This document shows, in pieces, positions 43,365 to 48,967 of a stretch of DNA of 48,967 nucleotides. The translations under genes and the position numbers were made by a program. The stretch comes from a virus: positions 1 through 48,967 of IMG/VR virus record IMGVR_UViG_3300006929_000025; one strand, written 5' to 3'. The stretch's first letter is position 1. Each line of letters opens with the position of its first letter. The notes under the pieces were generated by a model. The model saw nothing but the letters and a program-made list of their open reading frames with translations. It had not been told where the DNA came from and did not search any database.

Positions 43365-43539
43365 TTTCCACTGCTTTTTCTTGGTGTCCACAGTGTGGAC
43401 ATGTTATTTTTTTATTATATTTTAAATTTTCAGTATTGTTTAAAGACAACAAATGGTAGTCAGCTATTGACCACCATTTATTACAAATACCACAATTAAA
43501 ATGGTACAAAATTTCTTTAGATACTCTATGCTTCATCAA
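43348..43539 (-). CDS. Small zinc-ribbon protein
   Basis: The protein has 63 residues. It contains CGIC (about residues 16-19) and CPHCG (about residues 47-51), the two knuckles of a zinc ribbon, separated by a hydrophobic/aromatic stretch (WWSIADYHLLSL). The tail is charged (HQEKAVENDKKR). It overlaps the reductase stop by 14 bases and the DUF5522-like gene start by 17. Such ribbons bind nucleic acid or act as small regulators, but the target is not visible. It lies in the operon of the ribonucleotide reductase and may be translationally coupled to it. No family beyond zinc ribbon is recognised. Confidence 0.7.
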   Translation of the reverse strand: MMKHRVSKEILYHFNCGICNKWWSIADYHLLSLNNTENLKYNKKITCPHCGHQEKAVENDKKR

Positions 43540-45430
43540 GCTCTTTTTCTTTTTCTATAGTTTTTAAATCTATATCAATTTCACAACTTCCCCCTGCACA
43601 TGCTAATTCTCCTGATAAATCTGTATTATCATCTAACTCAACAACATTAGATAAATTCACATCTTTTAATGACTTCATCATTTCATTATATTTTTCTTCA
43701 GTAATGTCTTCAAAAGGAGCTTGAGTGTATGTACCTCCATTATATGGTAATACTGAAAGTCCATTATAATATTTTCTATTTTCCCACATCCATTGACCTG
43801 CTGATAACCACTCCTCTTCTTTTAATGAAATAGTAGCAGAAACATTATGAGAATTAGAACCTTTTCTATGCCCAGAATTAACCCATTCTGTTGCAACTTT
43901 TTTAACTCTCTCTAATAAATCAAATGGTGACTCTGTTCTCATTATTGAACCTTTAGGTGCTTTTTGTGGTATACTAATTACAGCGGTATCATGTGGTCTA
44001 AAGTACTCGTCTTCAACTAACTCTGGGTGTGTATTTTTAAGATATTGGTAAATCGCTTCGTTTTTACCTACACGTAATCTTCTAATATAAAAATCATTAT
44101 GCCATGCATGAATACCTGATGATGTTCCTAATGTTAAAGAAGTTGTTCCAGCTGGCTTAACTGTTGTTGTTCTTGCCGCTTGATTAATTCCTAATAATTT
44201 AGAAACTCTTGTATTTTCTCGTTTTACTAAACTTGCCGCTTTTTTCATATCATAGTTAAGTACTTTACCAGAACCAATACCTGTCATACTAACACCGATT
44301 AGTGCGTCTTTTTCAGTTGTTTCTCTCCATACATCTCTTAAATAATGAAAAGCGGTATACCCTGCTTGTAATGTCCCAATAAATGCAGCAGCTTTAACTC
44401 TAATGTTTAAATCTTCTTGTGATTCAATATTTGAAACATTTACTTCACATAAATTACAGAACTGGTACGGGCGTAGTGCAATTTCACAACAAGGATTAGT
44501 TCCCCAGTCTTTATCGTTGTTAAAATAAATTCCTGGTTCTCCTGCTCCTGATAGTTCTACACGTTTCCATATTTCATCAAAAAATTCTTTAGTGATTTTA
44601 TGTCTCATTAGTACAGCTGAATTATTAGCTCTTCCTCTTTGTGGGTTGAGTTCCCACCAATTACCGGCTTTACACCCAATCATAGCATCGTCATCAGCAC
44701 TAAACAAACTAATAAGAGCTGCTCTACGTATACCTCCGGCAAGTACAGCATCCGCGATGTGACAGACGATATCATGTACTTCAATAGTTGTAAGTTGTTC
44801 TCCATTTTCTTTTTGATTTAATAAACCTTCTATTTTTACTAAACATTCTTTTAGTGGTTGAGGTCCTGGTGCCTTACCTCCAGAAGTTATTAATCTAGCA
44901 CCTTTTGGTCTAATATCTGAATAGTCAAATTCTACTCTACTTCCTCCACCATTCATATAAGATTTCATAAGAACTTTAACTGAGTCTGCCCAACCTTCGA
45001 TTGAGTCTCCAATTAAAAATCTCCTTTTTCTTTTTGGGTATGGTTTTTGAATCACTGGAAGTTGATTTACATGGTGTCTTTGTACAGAATAACCAACACC
45101 AGTACCACCTAATAATAAAAACATACATTCAGCAAAAGAATCTATGTGGTCAATTGGCATATACGCACAATTATAAATTCTATTAGGGCTTATTTCAATT
45201 GGTTTGCCCCCAAATTGCATGGACCTCATTGATGGTAAAACTTTTTTATCATATACAAGTTTGTATTTTTCATTTATATCATCTTTTAAATGAGGATATT
45301 TTTTAATGTGCATATTTTTATTTCGTGTGACTAATTCTTCCCAAGTCTCTCTTCTGTTTAATTCCGGGATATACTTCGCATATTTCATATACACAGTAAT
45401 ATCAGAAAGTATTTTGTTTGAAATCTCCAT
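43526..45430 (-). CDS. nrdJ: Adenosylcobalamin-dependent (class II) ribonucleotide reductase, RTPR-type
   Basis: The protein has 634 residues and reduces ribonucleotides to deoxynucleotides with coenzyme B12, giving the phage its DNA precursors. Key residues are all visible: Cys 88 in YNCAYMP, the NPCCEIALRP motif (Asn 312, thiyl Cys 314, Glu 316), Cys 325 in QFCNLCEV and the C-terminal redox pair CAGGSC (Cys 611, 616). Other conserved segments are LLLGGTGVGYSVQ and TVKPAGTTSLTLGTSSG. The spacing from Cys 314 to Cys 325 (11) and between the C-terminal cysteines (5) equals that of the Lactobacillus leichmannii enzyme. The enzyme is about 105 residues shorter than that one, with about 63 missing between the first redox Cys and the thiyl Cys, so part of the allosteric insert may be absent. 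Confidence 0.95.
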   Translation of the reverse strand: MEISNKILSDITVYMKYAKYIPELNRRETWEELVTRNKNMHIKKYPHLKDDINEKYKLVYDKKVLPSMRSMQFGGKPIEISPNRIYNCAYMPIDHIDSFAECMFLLLGGTGVGYSVQRHHVNQLPVIQKPYPKRKRRFLIGDSIEGWADSVKVLMKSYMNGGGSRVEFDYSDIRPKGARLITSGGKAPGPQPLKECLVKIEGLLNQKENGEQLTTIEVHDIVCHIADAVLAGGIRRAALISLFSADDDAMIGCKAGNWWELNPQRGRANNSAVLMRHKITKEFFDEIWKRVELSGAGEPGIYFNNDKDWGTNPCCEIALRPYQFCNLCEVNVSNIESQEDLNIRVKAAAFIGTLQAGYTAFHYLRDVWRETTEKDALIGVSMTGIGSGKVLNYDMKKAASLVKRENTRVSKLLGINQAARTTTVKPAGTTSLTLGTSSGIHAWHNDFYIRRLRVGKNEAIYQYLKNTHPELVEDEYFRPHDTAVISIPQKAPKGSIMRTESPFDLLERVKKVATEWVNSGHRKGSNSHNVSATISLKEEEWLSAGQWMWENRKYYNGLSVLPYNGGTYTQAPFEDITEEKYNEMMKSLKDVNLSNVVELDDNTDLSGELACAGGSCEIDIDLKTIEKEKELDEA

Positions 45431-45454
45431 ATTTTTACTTTTATAATGTTTAAT

Positions 45455-46828
45455 TTATTGTTTTAATATTTTTTGTCTCCTTTCAAGAGCACTTAGAACT
45501 CTTTGGCGATTCCTCTCCGTTTTATCCTCCTCAAACCCTAAGAACGTTTGGGATTGTTGTGTGTCTATTTCTAAGGTGGAATTATCAAATTTACAATTTT
45601 CAAATATGACCCCATCCTTCCCTAGTCGGGATTTTGTTATAGCTATTGTCGCTAGACCTAATTCTTTTTGTTGTAATGTTTTTGCTACTGAAATTATGAC
45701 ATGTCCTACCTGGGCTTTCTTTATAGAACCCCCCATTTGGTCTGTAGTTACAACTTCAGACGAAATAGAGGACCTATTACCTTGTGTAGCAGTCCACCCT
45801 ACTAAATCCAATTCGTGACACATAGCTTCAAATTTTCTCATTACAGAACCTTCACCTTTCCATTCGTCATTAAAACTCCTGTCAGGTATAACACAGTCTA
45901 TATAATCTAATACAACAACATCAATATTATTACCTTCTGATGTGATTTTTCTAATTTGGTTTTTAATTTGAGTCATCGTATTTTCATCTGATGGTAATTT
46001 TTTTAGAATCATTTTACCACCATTTTTCTTCATTTCATCAGCTTTACTTAATACTTCTTCTTTATTACTAGAAAGTTCGTCAGGGGATATTCCCGTCCAA
46101 CATGTAAAATGCTTTCTTTGTATAATTTTAGGATTGTCTTCAAAAAATATCTGTAAAACATTATAACCCATATTAAAAGCTGTATTTGCAAACCTAGTTA
46201 ACATTGTGGTCTTACCTACACCTGTAGGTGCGAGTATTACCCCAATCTCTCCTTTTGCAAGACCACCATTTAATAAATTGTCGATTCCATCAAGTCCTGT
46301 GGGAACTGGATGTCTAAAATCATCCTTTAATACTTCTTCTAAATTGTGAAAAACTTCAAAATTACCAGTATCACCGTCCCCTATTTGAATAGCCTCTCTA
46401 ATGTATTCTTCACATTTATCATAACTTTCAAATTCCCCTTTTTCCATAATGTTCTCAACTTTACGAATAGCTTTTTTTAGTTCTTGTTGTTTACAAAATT
46501 TAATAGATTTTTCTTTTATAAAAAGGTGGTCTTTAAAAGATGCATCCTTAACTTCTTTTAAAATATCAAAAATATATTTTCGTGCCATTTCTGAACTTAT
46601 CTCTAAAGTTGTAAGTTGTTCTAGACCTTCAAAAGTTGGTGTGCTCTGATATTTCTCATAATACTCTTTTATTAATTGCATAATTAACTTGAAGTATTGA
46701 TTATCAAAATATTTTGCTTGTATGACATCGATTATTGATTGAGAAAAAGATTTATCAGTTATGATTAAATTCATTAATTTTAACTGAAAATTATATCCTA
46801 AGTACCCAAAATTTGTAGTTTCATTCAT
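45455..46828 (-). CDS. 41: Replicative DNA helicase, gp41/DnaB-like
   Basis: The protein has 457 residues. An N-terminal helical domain (1-110) is followed by a linker and a RecA-like ATPase with Walker A LAPTGVGKTTM (about 199-209), Walker B VVVLDYIDC (about 304-312) and the sensor segment GWTATQGNR (about 344-351). PTGLDGIDNLLNGGLAKGE precedes the P-loop as in DnaB/gp41. It would unwind the fork with the primase encoded at 7620-8534. SD-like AAAAAAGG immediately precedes the ATG, and a TATTTAT variant of the box is 12 bases upstream. The overall size matches T4 gp41 (475). The 143-aa gene lies just upstream. A short inverted repeat (46845-46861) fills the gap. Confidence 0.94.
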   Translation of the reverse strand: MNETTNFGYLGYNFQLKLMNLIITDKSFSQSIIDVIQAKYFDNQYFKLIMQLIKEYYEKYQSTPTFEGLEQLTTLEISSEMARKYIFDILKEVKDASFKDHLFIKEKSIKFCKQQELKKAIRKVENIMEKGEFESYDKCEEYIREAIQIGDGDTGNFEVFHNLEEVLKDDFRHPVPTGLDGIDNLLNGGLAKGEIGVILAPTGVGKTTMLTRFANTAFNMGYNVLQIFFEDNPKIIQRKHFTCWTGISPDELSSNKEEVLSKADEMKKNGGKMILKKLPSDENTMTQIKNQIRKITSEGNNIDVVVLDYIDCVIPDRSFNDEWKGEGSVMRKFEAMCHELDLVGWTATQGNRSSISSEVVTTDQMGGSIKKAQVGHVIISVAKTLQQKELGLATIAITKSRLGKDGVIFENCKFDNSTLEIDTQQSQTFLGFEEDKTERNRQRVLSALERRQKILKQ

Positions 46829-46865
46829 CCTTTTTTCTTTATAAATAAATACATGATTTATGTTG

Positions 46866-47297
46866 TTAAAGTACTTTATCTAGGTACTTACCTGTTATTT
46901 TTTTCTGTGACAAAACGTCAGATAGACCATTTAAAAAATAAGAAATTTGTGGTCTTACATCTACCGAATATCTAACTCTTGGGGGATAGAGATTGGCAGG
47001 GAAGATTCTTGTCATTAATTTAGTATCTCCTTTATTAATGGTTATCGTAAAATTTTCTTTTTCTTCAGGAAATTTTGACACATCATCAGTAAAAAATTCT
47101 GTAATAATATCAGTAGTTTTTTCTTTTAATCTATCTTCTATGGTATGATAAATCTCTTTTACAAACCAGTAAAAATCCATAGATTTTACGGCTTTTGGAT
47201 TAAAATTTTTAACATTGAAATATCTTTGACAAATAATGTTATTATCAATCTTAAGTAGAAATTCAAATTTTTGTTGGTCTTTATTTTCTTTTTTCAT
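46866..47297 (-). CDS. Unknown 143-aa protein between exonuclease and helicase
   Basis: The protein has 143 residues. It looks soluble and beta-rich, with FEFLLKIDNNIICQRYFNV near the N-terminus, an acidic middle (FFTDDVSKFPEEKENFTI) and a C-terminal LYPPRVRYSVDVRPQISYFL. The start overlaps the stop of the FEN-type exonuclease by four bases, so the pair is coupled. In T4, rnh is followed by dsbA and gene 33, which act in late transcription; this protein does not show a convincing match to either. I would treat it as a conserved unknown of the replication module. Confidence 0.7.
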   Translation of the reverse strand: MKKENKDQQKFEFLLKIDNNIICQRYFNVKNFNPKAVKSMDFYWFVKEIYHTIEDRLKEKTTDIITEFFTDDVSKFPEEKENFTITINKGDTKLMTRIFPANLYPPRVRYSVDVRPQISYFLNGLSDVLSQKKITGKYLDKVL

Positions 47298-48301
47298 GAG
47301 TTTTTAAATTTATTTTTTTCTATACGTGTTAATACTATGAATGGTGTAACGAATTTTAAAAATGCATCATCAGATTTTCCTAACAATTTAAATAATCCAT
47401 CTTCCATCATCATTCTTAATAAATTTTTGTAAGACCTATCTTCAGGGTCTATAGTTTCTTTTATTATGTCTAAAATTTCATTTTGTGAATTTTCATCTAA
47501 TAAAGTTTTACTTAAATCTATTAAATTTTTATTTCTTTCAAAGAAAGAGTCACCTAACTCTCCTTCTATGGTAATCCCTTTTACCAAATTTTTTACCCTA
47601 AAATTAGGTGTGGTTTTGTTATAATTTTCTTTTAGTGTTTTTAAAAAGTTTTCTAGTGTAATAACTTCCTTCTGAACTTCTGGAAAATTATTTATTACTG
47701 TTTTAACCCCAACACCTTTGATTCCTTTAATACCGTCAGACGAATCACCACATATAATCTTTAAAAGTTTAATGTTTTCTATTGGTATTAAAAAGCCTTC
47801 ATATTTAATTTTTTCACCTTTAACTATTAATTTGTCTCTGTTAAATAATTTTACACTTACCTTATCAGATACTAATTGTAGTAAATCTCTGTCATTAGTT
47901 AAAATTGTTACATTTTCTTTTTTTACATTATGACAATAAAATGCGATAGCATCGTCTGCTTCATAGTTATTAAATGAAGTTTGTCTTATAAAAATTTCTT
48001 CTAAGTATTGTTGGAGTCTTTGTTTTTGACTATAGAACGAGTTTTGGTGTTCTTTATCTCTAAAATTAGATTTTCTTCTAATTTTATAATTTTCATATAT
48101 TTTTCTACGTGACGTGTAGTTTTTTTCTCCATCCCAAAATACAACCACTTTTTCATAGTGATTGTGGTCTATTTCTATTCTTATTTTATTTAAAAAATGA
48201 AATACACCACCTATATGATTATCTCCGTAGGATAAATTTTTAAGTCCGTGAAATCCTAGTTTAAGTAAGGCGTTACCATCAACTATTAATGTATTGGTCA
48301 C
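47294..48301 (-). CDS. rnh: FEN-type 5'-3' exonuclease / RNase H (T4 rnh-like)
   Basis: The protein has 335 residues starting at GTG (48301); no ATG is available before TNTLIVDGNALLK. The acidic residues of the flap/PIN fold are in order: VDGNAL (Asp 8), VVFWDGEKNYTSRRKIY, the NNYEADDAIA helix, ILTNDRDLLQLV and the helix-hairpin-helix-like CGDSSDGIKGIKGVGVKTV. The enzyme would remove RNA primers and degrade 5' flaps from Okazaki fragments. Length compares well with T4 RNase H (305). The next gene overlaps its stop by four bases. The same fold also occurs in the 5' nuclease domain of DNA polymerase I; a free-standing form is usual in phages. Confidence 0.92.
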   Translation of the reverse strand: MTNTLIVDGNALLKLGFHGLKNLSYGDNHIGGVFHFLNKIRIEIDHNHYEKVVVFWDGEKNYTSRRKIYENYKIRRKSNFRDKEHQNSFYSQKQRLQQYLEEIFIRQTSFNNYEADDAIAFYCHNVKKENVTILTNDRDLLQLVSDKVSVKLFNRDKLIVKGEKIKYEGFLIPIENIKLLKIICGDSSDGIKGIKGVGVKTVINNFPEVQKEVITLENFLKTLKENYNKTTPNFRVKNLVKGITIEGELGDSFFERNKNLIDLSKTLLDENSQNEILDIIKETIDPEDRSYKNLLRMMMEDGLFKLLGKSDDAFLKFVTPFIVLTRIEKNKFKNS

Positions 48302-48325
48302 TGTTATTTGTTTTATGGTTCAACA

Positions 48326-48760
48326 CTATTCTACTATCTCTAACAACTCTACTTCGAATTTTAAATCTTTCCCCGCTAAAGGATGATTCATATCTAAAGT
48401 AATTTCTTTTTCATCTACACCTACAATTTTTGCTAAAGCAGGTTTACCACTTTTAGTTTTTCCTTGTATAACTTCATCAATAATCAATTTAAAGTCTGGT
48501 GGGAACTGGTCTCTACCAACTTTAATTCTAGCCTCTTTGTTTACTGGTCCATAAGCTAATTGTGATGTGATTTCTATTGTTTTTGTTTCACCAATTTCCA
48601 TACCCGTAACCCCCTGTTCAAATCCTGGTATCATTGAACCTTCTCCGATTACAAATTCTAAAGCTTTTTCTCTTTTTCTTGAATTGTCAAATTCACTACC
48701 ATCAGTTAATGTACCTATATAATGAACTTTTACTTTGTTTCCTGTTTTTACTTTACTCAT
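48326..48760 (-). CDS. FKBP-type peptidyl-prolyl isomerase, SlyD-like
   Basis: The protein has 144 residues. The FKBP core opens with KVHYIGTLTDGSEFDNSRKR, followed by FVIGEGSMIPGFEQGVTGM and ITSQLAYGPVNKEARIKV. The insert-in-flap domain lies at about 75-120, and the final strand is MNHPLAGKDLKFEVELLEI, matching SlyD. The enzyme catalyses proline isomerisation and, through the insert domain, acts as a chaperone. The His/Cys-rich metal-binding tail of E. coli SlyD is missing. Presence in a phage genome is unusual and suggests folding help for its large proline-rich tail proteins or a host-derived gene. It overlaps the 65-aa gene upstream by eight bases. Confidence 0.92.
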   Translation of the reverse strand: MSKVKTGNKVKVHYIGTLTDGSEFDNSRKREKALEFVIGEGSMIPGFEQGVTGMEIGETKTIEITSQLAYGPVNKEARIKVGRDQFPPDFKLIIDEVIQGKTKSGKPALAKIVGVDEKEITLDMNHPLAGKDLKFEVELLEIVE

Positions 48761-48950
48761 TGTCTTTTTCTATTTTTAAGTCGAATTCACCACCTACGCC
48801 TAATTGTTCAGACCAAAAAGCGGCATATTCTTGTTTATATTTTTCTATTGATTTTTTTTCTTCAGTTGTTTCTCGTCCAGCTAAAAATCCATGAGGTGCT
48901 ATCAATATCTTACCATCCTCATAACCTAAACCATTAACATGGTTTTTCAT
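48753..48950 (-). CDS. Small 65-aa protein of unknown function
   Basis: The protein has 65 residues, beginning MKNHVNGLGYEDGKILIAPH. It has a beta-type first half (GKILIAPHGFLAGRE) and a charged helical second half (TTEEKKSIEKYKQEYAAFW), ending in a short polar strand. No family is recognised. The ATG at 48950 lies 17 bases from the window edge, and its stop overlaps the SlyD-like start by eight bases. That overlap makes it likely to be a true, co-translated gene. A function cannot be assigned. Confidence 0.6.
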   Translation of the reverse strand: MKNHVNGLGYEDGKILIAPHGFLAGRETTEEKKSIEKYKQEYAAFWSEQLGVGGEFDLKIEKDNE

Positions 48951-48967
48951 GATTGTAATTTTAGTAC

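Noticed and set aside
43365-43391. GTG start for the DUF5522-like gene, adding nine residues
   Set aside because: The added Lys-rich residues are not part of the family core and increase overlap with the zinc-ribbon gene; the ATG at 43364 is preferred.
1-48967. tRNA genes, CRISPR arrays, integrase, insertion sequences
   Set aside because: No cloverleaf-like GC-richer segment, no regularly spaced direct repeats and no recombinase or transposase motifs were seen while reading the window; short features could be missed without a computed search.

Overview
The window is a contiguous piece of a large, AT-rich, lytic-type tailed-phage genome with T4-like (myovirus) gene content. The diagnostic genes are relatives of T4 gp46 and gp47 (SbcC/SbcD-type recombination nuclease), gp6 and gp25 (baseplate wedge), a gp41/DnaB-class helicase, a zinc-ribbon/TOPRIM primase, an rnh/FEN-type 5'-3' exonuclease and a RuvC-like resolvase. 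The likely host is a member of the Bacteroidota, probably aquatic. The tail proteins carry modules typical of secreted adhesins of that phylum: GC-x-DP-x-A-x-NYNP cysteine repeats, a SprB-like repeat, a PKD fold, a dockerin-like calcium loop and carbohydrate-binding-like modules. A DUF5522-like protein points the same way. The host call is inference from domain content. No tRNA, rRNA, CRISPR array, integrase or insertion sequence was seen.

Layout. Positions 1-5012 (minus strand): the start of a small membrane protein, a glutaredoxin-like protein, an unknown 204-aa protein, the gp46-like ATPase, a small CxxC membrane protein, a coiled-coil protein and the gp47-like phosphoesterase. Positions 5032-7628 (plus strand): a two-gene island with an unusual two-part protein and a RecB/Cas4-type PD-(D/E)XK nuclease. 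Positions 7620-9165 (minus): primase and resolvase. Positions 9207-42894 (minus): about 34 kb of sixteen tightly packed virion genes, running in transcription order from gp25 and gp6 through very large baseplate, tail and fibre proteins to small tip-type proteins. Positions 42909-48950 (minus): small proteins, a class II ribonucleotide reductase, replicative helicase, an unknown 143-aa protein, the FEN-type exonuclease, an FKBP/SlyD-like prolyl isomerase and an unknown 65-aa protein.

How the genes work together. Helicase, primase, exonuclease, gp46/47, PD-(D/E)XK nuclease and resolvase form a replication/recombination set. The reductase and glutaredoxin-like protein would supply deoxynucleotides. 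The 34-kb block builds a baseplate with an unusually elaborate receptor-binding apparatus. Genes are separated by few bases or overlap, often as TAATG, so translational coupling is likely. Every intergenic gap is under 80 bases. Short AT-rich boxes (core ATATTT) recur just upstream of start codons and are the best promoter candidates.

Main points for a second look: a 597-aa protein carrying what look like two prohead-protease-type N-terminal tags; a baseplate-region protein with several membrane-spanning segments; adhesin and dockerin-like domains in virion proteins; a long N-terminal extension and altered P-loop in the gp46-like protein; and a shared palindromic box in the 19-bp divergent intergenic region at 5013-5031.
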